Source: Chrysomallon squamiferum
Lineage: Eukaryota > Mollusca > Gastropoda > Neomphalida > Peltospiridae
Reading direction: 5' to 3'
Assembly (NCBI GenBank): GCA_012295275.1
Contig: CM022677.1
Location: forward strand, 6,203,322 to 6,267,321
Length of the DNA stretch: 64,000 nt
Positions 34,612-45,227 of this stretch are shown piece after piece. The position numbers were made by a program, and so were the translations under genes. The notes beneath the pieces are model-generated. The model did not search any database and had not been told where the DNA came from. It saw only the letters and a list, made by a program, of their open reading frames with translations. Within the stretch, counting starts at the first letter, position 1, and each line of letters begins with the position of its first letter.

Positions 34612-34705
34612 CTAGCTGATCATCGTGCAAGGGCTGTGTATACATTCAACCTGTCTGGCAATGCAAGGGCTGTGTATGCATTCAACCTGTCTGGCAATGC
34701 AAGTC
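34612..34705 (+). pseudogene. LRR-like exon fragment with 36-bp duplication
   Basis: After acceptor TTTCACTGCAG the frame reads ADHRARAVYTFNLSGN, then RAVYAFNLSGN again. The FNLSGN block is LRR-like (x-L-x-G-N). The units start at 34627 and 34663, period 36 bp, so the duplication keeps frame. No clear donor was found. Confidence 0.35.
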
Positions 34706-35593
34706 TGTCTGTTTGTCTACATCATCAACCTATCTATCTACCCAATATCTACCAGTCTCTAAATACTTTTACTTCCTAAATAAATATACCTATGTACCTC
34801 TGTATTCTTTTGTTTTATATATGTCTGTCTTTCTAACATGCTGTCTGTCTTTATATGACTATCTATGTGTATGTGTGTCTAATCATATAATCTGTAAATA
34901 TCTGTTTCGGCAATTTTTTCTGTAAATATTTCTCCTAACTGTAACATTGTTATTTAACACTAACAATGATTATTAAGAATAATTAAAAAAATGTGTTTAT
35001 TGTTATCTAAGATATTTGGACAACCAGTCATAGTGTCAAGAATTAACATAAAAGTTATTGATGTTAAAATTACAGAACTGGAGGCAAAAGTCAGGTATAG
35101 TGATGATGTCATTGTCTTTTTTCTTCTCTCTCTCTAATTTTCTCCTAGCCTCTGTGATTCTCTCTAGCACTTTCTTTCTTTTTTTCACTGTCTTTCCCTG
35201 ATCATCATGTGTATATGCATAATTATAATACCTAGGTTTAAACAAAGTAGTTGGTTTTCACCTTGATGCTCATGGAAAGAAATAAAAAATTAAATAATAA
35301 AAACAAAATTAAAACTTAAAACAAATATTCTTTCATTTGTAATTATATGTATTGGTATCATGTGCTTTCATATGTCAGTTCTTTTGGTGAAATGGACAGG
35401 AATTAAAACTTATCTTTAAATAACTGTCAGATTTCTGATAACCATTGTTTTTACAAACTATAAAAATGAATGAATGAATGTTTAAGGACACCCCAGCATG
35501 AAAAATATATCAGCTACTGGGTGACAAACAATACAAACTAAACAAACCAATACCTAATTACATTAATATTAAATACTGAAATGTTTTTCTCAG

Positions 35594-35794
35594 ACAAGAA
35601 GTGGAGAAGAGGATGAAAGTGAGACAAGCTGAAGATTCAGCTCATCATGAGCTAATTCTGCAGAACACAGAGGAGTCATGGAAACGTCATGCTTACAGAT
35701 TAGCTCACCCTGTGTATACTGAAGTAGAATTTGGTGACAGTGATTGTGTAGCTTATCTGATGAAAGAAAATTGTTTTCAATTACAGTTTTATTA
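35594..35794 (+). pseudogene. Possible last exon of copy A
   Basis: Acceptor TTTTTCTCAG (G at 35593) opens 66 codons to a TAG: QEVEKRMKVRQAEDSAHHEL, then ILQNTEESWKRHAYRLAHPV and YTEVEFGDSDCVAYLMKE. The charged helical start followed by a mixed region looks like real protein, but matches no family I recognise and has no counterpart seen in copy B. Confidence 0.4.
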
Positions 35795-35799
35795 GTTAC

Positions 35800-38050
35800 A
35801 TTCTGAGAGAATACTATTTTTTCTGTTTTCCAGTTTGTATGAGGATAAATAATACTATTAATAATATTTTGTATTTTCAGACATATTTTCTTTTATCCCA
35901 CTTCTCTGATAATAAAGTGGTATTGTTACTAATATATCCAGTTTTTCTCTGATTATAGAGGTTAAGTTTTCTATGCCTGTCAGTATTTTCTGATGTAGAT
36001 AATGTCAATTCCACTTCATAGAAAATGATTAAAAAAATTTGTGTAGAAAATGTTCCGATACAAAGAATGATAACAGATCTAATACAGACATGATGCAGAA
36101 AATGATGATTATCATCCACTTCATCTGATGATAGTTTCAGTTATTGCTACTCTATCCAGTATTCTGATGTAGAAAGTAATTTTTTTTACCATCTTGTCAT
36201 ATGATTTTTTTAATTCAGCATTTTATTATACACAGAATAACATGATAAAATATTCTGTTAATTCACACACACTGATACTAATATTTATGTAATGTACATG
36301 GACCAAAGTTTATTTCTATAAGATTTTTGTTTTCTTTATCTTTGTTGTTTTCATAAGAAGTGTTTTTGATAATATAAGTTATTATTTATTACATTTATGT
36401 TCTGCACTGTATGTATGGGGATACTGTATGTGTTTGTCATTTTGTATGTTGGTATGTCTACATGTGTGTGTGTGTGTATGTATGTCATTTTGTATGTAGT
36501 CATGTCTGTGTGTATGTGTTGGTTTTGCCTAAGTGCATGTGCGAGTGTGAATTTCTGTGTGAATATTGTAATGTTTGTATATGTGTTATTTTCAGTGTTT
36601 GTTTTGTGTCTTGTATGTGTTTGTACTTTAGTGCATGCATTTATGTGCCTGCATATATCTGCATAAATTAGAAAATAAACTCAGCAAATAAAGCATCGAA
36701 TCAATTTATTTAGCAGACTTTAAAAATAAAACCCAAGTGTCTAGATTAATTTTTAATACTAGATTCTGTTAAATAATTTAATTAATTATCCAGTGTAATA
36801 ATTTAAAACAGGTAAAACAGTTAAATTATATTTTCTTTTTACATTGTTTTTGTTATTTGTTTATAATGCACATGTAATTTGACAGTATGTTTTTTTTATA
36901 GGCATTTTTAATTGATTAATTGTTATATTTGTTACAAATTTTCTGTTGAATTTGATTTTTTAATTCACTGTTACTGTTTCTTGGTAAATAAAAAAGAGAT
37001 ATAAAATTGTTTTCAGGGTGTTTATTATTATTGATTTTGTTTTGGGAAATTGTATTTGCTTTCTTTCATTATTTCATATGGTTTAACAATTTAAAATTAA
37101 TTTGCAGGTTTATCAAAAGAGAGTTATTTCCCTTATGTTATGAAAAGTTATTATCCATGGTCAGTTGCTCCTAATAATAATAATAATAATAATAATAATG
37201 ATAATAATTACTTACATTGATTATAACAAACTAACAAACAAATGAATAATAAAATATTATGAGTTTTTATTTCATTTATTTATTCTTCAATAAGTGATGC
37301 TGAAGATGCATAAAACATAAGAAATATGGAAATGGAGGTCGTACCCACCACGCTCTCCGATTTTCTTGTCTCAATGTAAATCATATTTCTGAACTAGAAC
37401 TAACTCGAAATAACATTTTAGAAAAGTCATGTTTAGTCATTTATTCTCAAATTATCAGAAGCACAGTTTAAAATCAACGAAAGTAACTTAATATTTGATT
37501 AATTACATTAATAACTCTCAAGATAATTTGTTAATATTAATACTGCTCCATATTTTTAATTATGCTTTCCGCTTCCGTAAAACATATCTGCATAACTATT
37601 AGAAAAGGAAAATTTTAAAGAAATCTAAATGTTTACATAGTGTAGAAATTCCTTTTTGAGTGCAATAATACAATATAGCAACACTGTCTTACGTTGTTTT
37701 GTTATTTTATTATGCGGGCAATATCTTAGTGGAATAAACTTAATAAAATACACTTTTTTCTCTGTTACTAATAAATAAAAGAAAATTACCGATATTATGT
37801 TTCAAATTATTGGCAGAAACTTTTGCGAGATCGTGATGAAGTAAGCCGATGTATTCATAACAATTTTTTTTTTTAATGTATCCTTTATAAACACTAGTGG
37901 TGTCGGTATCATAAGCTTTTTACAGGAAAACGTGATAATTAATTACGTTGATATTTAAATTTAATTCTACTTGGGGAGCTATGAGTGCAACTCAAAACAA
38001 TGAAAATGTTTTGTTGCATTTTTTAAATAATTTTTTACCGAAACTGCCGC
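35800..38050. other. AT-rich intergenic DNA, no gene seen
   Basis: Contains a GT/TATG-rich patch at about 36.40-36.66 kb, whose Cys/Val-rich frames are simple-sequence, and (AAT)n at about 37.17-37.21 kb. Nothing else supported. Confidence 0.5.
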
Positions 38051-38059
38051 ATATTATCT

Positions 38060-38225
38060 AAAATAATATTATGCTTGCTGAAGGATGAAGTTAGTTTCAT
38101 TTTTACAACATCTTCGTCTCAGAATTTTTTTTTTAATTCGTGGTAGAGTTTTGATAGTGTAAAACTAATGAAGTAATCGAGACCTGTTTTCAACTCGCAC
38201 ATGAGTTTACGTCTGCTACAAAAGC
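38060..38225 (-). repeat. Dispersed element R3, copy 2 (inverted)
   Basis: Reverse-complement match to 29.93-30.09 kb, including ATGCTTGCTGAAGGATGAAG and CGAGACCTGTTTTCAACTCG. Divergence is moderate, with indels in A/T runs. Confidence 0.65.
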
Positions 38226-38602
38226 TGACGGTATGATAACAACTATTTATTAATATTATGCGTAACTGAAAACAGACGAAGAAACACAACAGAACGCTCA
38301 ATAATTGAAATAGGCTGTCTTAAATTCTAATATTGATATCAATTTTCATTTTCATAAATAAGCTTATTATTATTTTTCTTTAGCACTGCATCATTTAATG
38401 ATTTTTAATTTTTATTTATTTATTTATCGTCAGTAATTTGCTTTTTCAATCCACACAGAACTGTTTTTCTATCATTAACTGAAGCAGTAAGTTACACTAC
38501 TTTTACAATGAAAAGAAAAAATACTTTTTGTTCTTTTTTGATTAAGATTTTCCTTAAAAGAGTGAGTGAGAGAGAAATAGGTTTGTTGAATGAGGGTATT
38601 AA

Positions 38603-38633
<31 letters not shown>

Positions 38634-38636
<3 letters not shown>

Positions 38637-38677
38637 TATTTGCATTTTTACGAAAAACAGTAAAAATGCAAATATAT
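38634..38677. repeat. Perfect inverted repeat, 18-bp arms
   Basis: Arms 38634-38651 and 38660-38677 are exact reverse complements around an 8-nt spacer. It directly follows an (AAT)n tract. AT-rich hairpin of unknown role. Confidence 0.85.
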
Positions 38678-38679
38678 AA

Positions 38680-40230
38680 AATTTTGCTGTAAAATGATAA
38701 GTTTATAAAATATGAATAATAAATATAAAAATTAACTCAGAATAGTCTGCGTTTTTCATTATCAACATGGAATATATTTATATATCCATTTCAAAAATCC
38801 AGTTTCTTTCACAATAAACAGCGAAATCATATGACGTACAATGAACATTAAAAAAACAAGAGAAAGAGAGAGTTTGGTACAGATAAAAATAAACAGAGAT
38901 ACAAATAAACATAGAGACAGAGAGACTGACAGAATATAGAAATATTTATAAATAGATGAATAATAGACTCATAGAAAGAAACAAAGATAAATAGAAAGCC
39001 AACGAGGACCGTAAACAGATAGCCAGAGGAACAGAGCGAGAGAGAGTTTAGGTAGGACGTACATGAACGGAAATAGAATTATGTAGTGATAGAAAATGCG
39101 ACAAGTAGGTATATTAGATATAACAATAATATATTTTGATATAGCATGGCACGCTCAGAAAATAAGTAGACAAATAACCTTAGGAACAATGCCGGTACGA
39201 CGGCAACGACTGCGACATTAATAGAAATTACAGTAATATATTTTAGAAGGTGATACGCCAGCTCAGAAAGTATGAGGAATAATTAATAAAAAGCGCTAAA
39301 GAATAATGAGAAGTACTCCAAGAAAGCTAGCAACAACGCCGTTACGACGGCAACGATGGTGATATTAATAGAAATAGAAATAATACATTTTTCTAAAGGA
39401 TTTGATCGCTAAAGAATTATGAATAATAGTTAATAAAAAGCAAAATAATAATGGTAAGTACACCTAAAACATTAGGAACAACCCCTGCACGACTGCAATG
39501 ACGGCAACATCAAAAAAGATAATAATAATATATGCTGATGAGGAATAGACTTTATAAGATAAAACTGAGATTAGTAAAATTTGTATTAGAAGTACGTCTG
39601 CTTACTTTATAACCCCTTCTCACAAAATTTTCTGCCGATTATTTAACAAAGCAAAAGGGTTTATCTTTCAGTTGCTAGCAGCAGAGCTACGTGTGTTTGT
39701 TTATTCATGATAATGATGCCTAACAGCACCAGCAAAGTGTATGTGGCAGTTACGTAATATGTTATTACGTTTATTATAGAATTCAGAGATAGAGGAGGGG
39801 ATATTATTTTTCTTTAAAAATTGAGAAATATAAATTAATGTGCTTTTTTAAAATGTAAAAATACACAGAAATATGTTTCAAGGCGTCAGAAAATAGGGAT
39901 ATTTTTAAATAAAAGATATGAACGTGATATTTTGATAGGAATTTTACTAGAGAAAACCTGAATAGTGAGAAATGTACACAAGAATCTTGCTACATCGCAG
40001 TTCATTGTCTACACTCGTTTATTGTCTTATAAGTGGATTTATGTCAGCATGGTCCAGTATGTTTCGGTAGTTATAAAGATTTGTTCGGTATCATTCGTAA
40101 TTCAAACGCAGTCGCATGTAATGATATGTAAAATTATTATTATGATACAGCTGAATGACAAAATTAGTATATTTTTATACTGTCTTCGACTCAGAAAATG
40201 TTTATAAAGTGTAGTCATTTATTTATTTAT
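38680..40230. other. Intergenic DNA with a tandem-like GCCGGTACGACGGCAACGAC motif
   Basis: Three related segments near 39.19, 39.34 and 39.49 kb carry the GTACGACGGCAACGA-type motif and an AATAGAAATTACAATAATA context, spaced about 150 bp. A further copy lies near 46.72 kb. No gene seen. Confidence 0.5.
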
Positions 40231-40239
40231 TTATTTATT

Positions 40240-40285
40240 GAAATTACTGTCGTAATCGAGACCTGTCTTCAACTCGCACCAGACC
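40240..40285 (-). repeat. Dispersed element R3, partial copy 3
   Basis: GTAATCGAGACCTGTCTTCA and a little flanking sequence match the R3 core in the orientation of copy 2. Confidence 0.5.
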
Positions 40286-40607
40286 GTTTTACTCTTGAAC
40301 GATGAACGATAAAAGAAAGAATAACGTTGTATAACAATAAATGTTCTCTTATTAACAATATTATTATTGATCTCCAAAACAGACATCATAAGAAGAAATC
40401 CTACTTTTAGGAACTTTGGTAATGCCATAAGATTCTAATAATTTTCCATTTTACAAACAATGGATGTTTTCTAAACATTTCTTTCTTTTTGTTTACAGTA
40501 AAGCTGGAGAAGTAAATATAATAATCCTACATCCCAGTTTGGAAATGTGTTACAGTTTTGTTTTGTTATCTTAAAAATGGATTTAAAATCATGACGGTAT
40601 ATGTGTG

Positions 40608-40609
40608 AT

Positions 40610-40645
<36 letters not shown>
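40608..40645. repeat. (GT)n microsatellite
   Basis: GT repeat of about 16 units, followed by T runs. Confidence 0.9.
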
Positions 40646-40646
<1 letters not shown>

Positions 40647-40937
40647 ATGTGAAATAAATATGTTTTTTTTTTTTCATTTTTTTCATGAAACAAAAGTATT
40701 TAGATAAAATACGTATTTTGATGGATGTAAATAACTATTTTAAAAATCTTAATTAAATTAGTAAATTAATAAACTATAATTATATACTTTGAAAAATGAA
40801 AGTTACTAGTGTAATAATATCTCCCATGCACATGCGCAATCTATTAAGATTTACGTCAGCGGATTTAAATTCGGGTATAAATAAAACATCCAACGGTTTT
40901 ACGTCAGTTGACATGCGAATGCCAATACTAGTAGGTC

Positions 40938-41174
40938 AATTTTTTTTTTTTTTTTTTTTTTCTTTTTTTTTTAAATTTATTATTAGACCAAAGTGGTTTA
41001 TTTTTTAAATTTATTATAATCAGTAATAGCAGTTAACTGTATATTTAGTTAATAAATTTAGTTATTAAAATATTATTATCATTATAAATAATTATTCTTC
41101 TATAAGAAGAGCAATTACGAAATGAATTCTTATTATTTTTATTTTATATTTATTTATTTATTCATTTATTATTA

Positions 41175-41239
<65 letters not shown>

Positions 41240-41245
41240 TTAATT
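40938..41245. repeat. Poly(T) and (ATT)n next to gap
   Basis: Long T-rich run at about 40.94-40.97 kb, then AT-rich DNA and (ATT)n at about 41.16-41.24 kb running up to the assembly gap. Confidence 0.85.
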
Positions 41246-41260
41246 TCAAACAAAAATAAC

Positions 41261-41460
41261 NNNNNNNNNNNNNNNNNNNNNNNNNNNNNNNNNNNNNNNN
41301 NNNNNNNNNNNNNNNNNNNNNNNNNNNNNNNNNNNNNNNNNNNNNNNNNNNNNNNNNNNNNNNNNNNNNNNNNNNNNNNNNNNNNNNNNNNNNNNNNNNN
41401 NNNNNNNNNNNNNNNNNNNNNNNNNNNNNNNNNNNNNNNNNNNNNNNNNNNNNNNNNNNN
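41261..41460. other. Assembly gap (200 N)
   Basis: Exactly 200 undetermined bases, a round number suggesting a placeholder. It sits between an (ATT)n tract and a satellite array, so its true size may differ greatly. Confidence 0.95.
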
Positions 41461-42545
41461 ATATAGATTTAACTCCCTTTAACACGAAAACGAATAACCT
41501 CGGATAGAGTTATGTCCCCTTTGGTACATTTTTCTTCGTGATTATTCAGGTTAAAACGAACATATTCCTATATAGAGTTATCTCCCTTCCACATGGAAAC
41601 GAATAACCTCTCGGATAGAGTTATGTCCACTTTTTTACATTTTTCTCCTTGATTATTCAGGTTAAAACGAACATATTCCTATATAGATTTATCTCCCTTT
41701 AACATGAAAACGAATAACCTCGGATAGAGTTATGTCCCCTTTGGTACATTTTTCTTCGTGATTATTCAGGTTAAAACGAACATATTCCTATATAGAGTTA
41801 TCTCCCTTTAACATGAAAACGAATAACCTCGGATAGAGTTATGTCCCCTTTGGTACATTTTTCTTCGTGATTATTCAGGTTAAAACGAACATATTCCTAT
41901 ATAGAGTTATCTCCCTTCCACATGGAAACGAATAACCTCTCGGATAGAGTTATGTCCACTTTTTTACATTTTTCTCCTTGATTATTCAGGTTAAAACGAA
42001 CATATTCCTATATAGAGTTATCTCCCTTTAACATGAAAACGAATAACCTCGGATAGAGTTATGTCCCCTTTGGTACATTTTTCTTCGTGATTATTCAGGT
42101 TAAAACGAACATATTCCTATATAGAGTTATCTCCCTTTAACATGAAAACGAATAACCTCGGATAGAGTTATGTCCCCTTTGGTACATTTTTCTTCGTGAT
42201 TATTCAGGTTAAAACGAACATATTCCTATATAGAGTTATCTCCCTTTAACATGAAAACGAATAACCTCGGATAGAGTTATGTCCCCTTTGGTACATTTTT
42301 CTTCGTGATTATTCAGGTTAAAACGAACATATTCCTATATAGAGTTATCTCCCTTCCACATGGAAACGAATAACCTCTCGGATAGAGTTATGTCCACTTT
42401 TTTACATTTTTCTCCTTGATTATTCAGGTTAAAACGAACATATTCCTATATAGAGTTATGTCCCCTTTGTTACATTTTTCTCCTTGATTATTCAGGTTAA
42501 AACGAACATATTCCTCTATAGATTTATCTCCCTTTAACATGAAAA
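41461..42545. repeat. 109/111-bp satellite array with GTTATCTCCCTT
   Basis: About ten tandem units. Unit starts (ATATAG) at 41461, 41570, 41681, 41790, 41899, 42010, 42119, 42228, 42337 and 42448 give periods of 109 or 111, then a truncated unit of about 70 bp. The 111-bp form differs by CCACATGGAAACG, a CTCTCGG insertion and CTTTTTTAC. Order of periods is 109,111,109,109,111,109,109,109,111. It continues into the gap on its left. Confidence 0.95.
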
Positions 42546-43620
42546 AGATTGTAACAGCAGAACAATAAAAAAAAAAAAAATAATTTAAGAAATAAAAACG
42601 CATGGCCCCTACCCCCCCTGCCCTAGTACCTGACCCTCACAGCTTGTGAAGGTACTGAAACAAATTCAAACTTTAATGTTTCTTGTAAGCATGTTCATAT
42701 GTGTGACATCGTGAGATGTACTCACTAAGCAAAGTGGAAATTATATCGATTAGAGTTATCTCCCTTACGTGAGATGTACTCACTAAATAAAGTAAAAATT
42801 ATATCGATTAGAGTTATCTTGAAAAATGAAATAAAAAAGAATAATGATGTAGTTTCTAATTTAGATTTCTGTTTCATTTAATTCATTTAGTTAAGTGCTA
42901 AAGAAATGCTATTTAATTATTCAGCGAAGTTAAGAAAAAATAATTCTAATAAAAACATTATTCACATAATAGAAGATTGTAACAGCAGAACAATAAAACA
43001 AAATAGTTTATGAAATAAAAACGCATGGTCTCTGCACCCCTGCCCTAGTACCCCACCCTCACACAGCTTGTGAAGGTACTGAACCAAGTTGAAACTATAA
43101 TGTTTCTTGTAAGCATGTTCATGTGTGTGAGATCGTGGGATTGAATCTCAGCGTTTTTGGAGACATCAGCAGTACTTTCCGATTCCAGATTCATCTACGA
43201 AATATTGTGGAAACATCACTTTCTTTATATATACCCCGTCATGTGTCACCAGAGGTGGGAGGAGTTTACTCGGCAAAGTAAAGGCTATATTGATTACAGT
43301 TTAGTGATATGTGCTCACAAACATAGATTAGAGTTAGGTTCCTTACATGAGATGTACTCAGTAAACAAATTAAAAATTATATCGATTAGACTTAATTCCC
43401 TTTAGTGATATGTGTTCACAAACATAGATTAGAGTTATGTCCCTTATGTGAGATGTACTCACTAAGCAAAGTGAAAATTGTATCCATTACAGTTATCTCC
43501 CTTACGTGGCATGTACTCACTAAATAAATTAAACATTATATCGATTAGAGTTATCTCCCTTTAGTGATATGTGCTCGCAACTTTAGCCTTACGTGAGATG
43601 TACTCACTAAGCTTACTACG
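42546..43620. repeat. Diverged duplicate unit of about 430 bp with GTTATCTCCCTT motifs
   Basis: GATTGTAACAGCAGAACAAT through TGTTTCTTGTAAGCATGTTC occurs near 42.55-42.71 kb and again near 42.97-43.13 kb. Short units with GAGATGTACTCACTAA and TTAGAGTTATCTCCCTT fill the rest to 43.6 kb. The plus-strand frame at 43157-43405 overlaps these repeats and is not credible as a gene. Confidence 0.8.
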
Positions 43621-43723
43621 CTAATTATCCATATGGGATAAATGGAACCTCGAAAAATGCCGAGATTCGATCGTTTTAAAGTTTCAACTTGGTTCTGTAC
43701 CTTCACAATCTGTCTGAGGGGGG

Positions 43724-43918
43724 GCACAGACAGTCGGTGTGCAGGGGGCGGAGAGATAAAAATGGGTGAGAACACTTTCCCCTGGCAGACAGCCCGTGCT
43801 TCCGGGGTAAGGCGGGAGGGCATGTGTTCAACTCACCTTTTCTGTCCGGGACCCTAAGCTCACCCGTTTTTATCCTATCCAGCCCCTGTCCTAGTCACCC
43901 ACACACCGACTGTCTGTC
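43724..43918. mobile_element. GC-rich fold-back element, possible SINE or MITE
   Basis: Imperfect inverted arms at 43724-43769 and about 43860-43918 (core ACAGTCGGTGTG against CACACCGACTGT; outer part ATAAAAATGGGTGAG against CTCACCCGTTTTTAT) enclose about 90 bp. The loop contains GTTCAACTC (43826-43834), which fits the RNA polymerase III B-box consensus GTTCRANNC. Much more GC-rich than all surrounding DNA. Whether it is a tRNA-derived SINE or a fold-back transposon is not resolved; no A box was confirmed. Confidence 0.45.
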
Positions 43919-43919
43919 C

Positions 43920-44550
43920 TGCATATGGATGGAGCTACTGATAAACACAAGCTGAACTTTGTACAGGCACTAGGGGCTTTTAAGATTAAACTGGTAATTA
44001 AATATTAAAAAAAGTAACATTGTTTTTGTTTACTGACTGAAAATATAGAAACTTATCTAGTGATCATATATTGCAATTACTGATAGTGACTTCAGGATCT
44101 ATCTGATCTATCTATCTATCCGTCATACACATACATACACATGCACGCATGCGCTTACACACTGTCTGATAGAGGTAAACTTCTGAAAATCGACTGAATA
44201 TTGACGAGTATAAAAAAAATATATATAAACCAATGATGTGTTTTTACATTGGTGTGTGTTGGTGCACACATTTGCATACAAAAACACACACACACAACAA
44301 ACACATAAATTAACCTATGCATTTCTTTATTTATTTTTTTATTTGTTTTTCATCCATTTTCCAATCCAGTGCCTCCTTCAAGCATTATTAGAGATTTTAA
44401 AAATGATTTTTGTAATATGATTTTAAATAATTACATATATTTATCTTGTCAATCAATTTATATTTGTTTACACAGTTTACACAAATACTTTGAGGTGTAA
44501 ATAATGTTTATCAATATTCTGCTTTATAACATGATTAGTATAACATTAAT
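43920..44550. other. Intergenic, short simple repeats
   Basis: Short (ATCT)n and (CA)n tracts near 44.10-44.15 and 44.28 kb. Nothing else seen. Confidence 0.45.
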
Positions 44551-44551
44551 T

Positions 44552-45025
44552 CAGTGATTCTCAACCAGTGTGCCACGAGATCTTCCTATGTGTGCCGCAA
44601 AATTTTGAACGGCACACTAAGAAAATGCGAAAAACCACGTGATCCCAAAATAAAACAAACAGTAGAATGCAAGGTAAAAACGAAAATCTTCTCACTTCAA
44701 CAGACAAGTTAGTTGCCCTCAAAAAGAAAATAGTGATTTGGGAAAAAAAGAGCAATCACTGTCAACCTTTATATGTTCCCTTTATTGCGTTCTACCTGCA
44801 TTAGAGAAGTGATCCCTATTGTGTTTACTCATCTGACAGCCCTGGACGAAAGCATCAACAATAAATTTCCGTCATTAAAGAGAGAAAAGTATGATTGGAT
44901 TAGAGATCCTTTCATAAATCATTCTTCCAACATTGAACTTGAGAAGAATTGGCCGCACTTTCTAATGACCTTAAAATTAAAACATTTAATATTCAAGCGC
45001 AATTAAAGAATATTTAATTCATTTT
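44552..45025 (+). mobile_element. hAT transposon remnant (internally deleted)
   Basis: It starts CAGTGATTCTCAACCAGTGT, the usual form of a hAT (Charlie-type) terminus, followed by GTGCCGC-rich subterminal sequence. About 150 bp later it enters the C-terminal part of a hAT transposase. Most of the transposase is absent, so this is a non-autonomous deletion product or a decayed copy. The opposite terminus was not found. Confidence 0.7.
44699..45009 (+). pseudogene. hAT transposase C-terminal fragment (frameshifted)
   Basis: Segment 1 reads TDKLVALKKKIVIWEKK. After a shift, FPLLRSTCIREVIPIVFTHL and ALDESINNKFPSLKREKYDW then IRDPF, a hallmark of ZBED5/SCAND3-like hAT transposases (HLTAL...FP.L...KYDWIR.PF). 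After another shift, EELAALSNDLKIKTFNIQAQ to a stop. Two frameshifts in about 310 bp make it non-functional. Confidence 0.8.
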
Positions 45026-45046
45026 TAATATATTTAAGGATTTCTC

Positions 45047-45095
45047 TTAAAAAAAAAAAAAAAAAAACAACAAACAACAAAAAAAAAAAAAAACA
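45047..45095. repeat. A-rich run
   Basis: Poly(A) with a few C interruptions. Confidence 0.85.
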
Positions 45096-45227
45096 TTCAG
45101 TTGTTAATGATTTAGTGGAAATTTATGGCTAATGAATTACATTAGGTATATTGATAACCACAACAGTAAAGCATTAAACAGCACATTTCAAAAGTTATAA
45201 TGCATGTTTTATATTCCATTTATATAT

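Larger units (their letters stand above)
30660..35800 (+). pseudogene. LRR gene, broken copy A
   Basis: This locus is a diverged duplicate of 49.86-53.5 kb. Shared DNA includes the TAATTTCATGGTCTGCCCTC flank, the AAAAATATTCAGGTAAAT junction and the LRR exon at 31.58 kb. Relative to copy B, about 390 bp holding two coding segments is missing at 30.70 kb. The LRR exon has a stop at its second codon and a net 5-bp loss. Further exon-like segments follow at 32.63, 32.84, 34.61 and 35.59 kb; two of them splice in phase. As a whole it cannot encode the copy-B protein. Confidence 0.65.

Noticed and set aside
36397-36671. Cys/Val/Met-rich frames of 86-89 codons
   Set aside because: Two overlapping frames from a TGTATG/GTGTGT simple-sequence patch.
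41246-41485. A 79-codon minus-strand open frame across the gap
   Set aside because: It is made almost entirely of undetermined bases.
43551-43857. Overlapping frames on both strands (71 and 90 codons) in the GC-rich island
   Set aside because: Low stop frequency is explained by GC content; the fold-back structure explains the island better than a gene.
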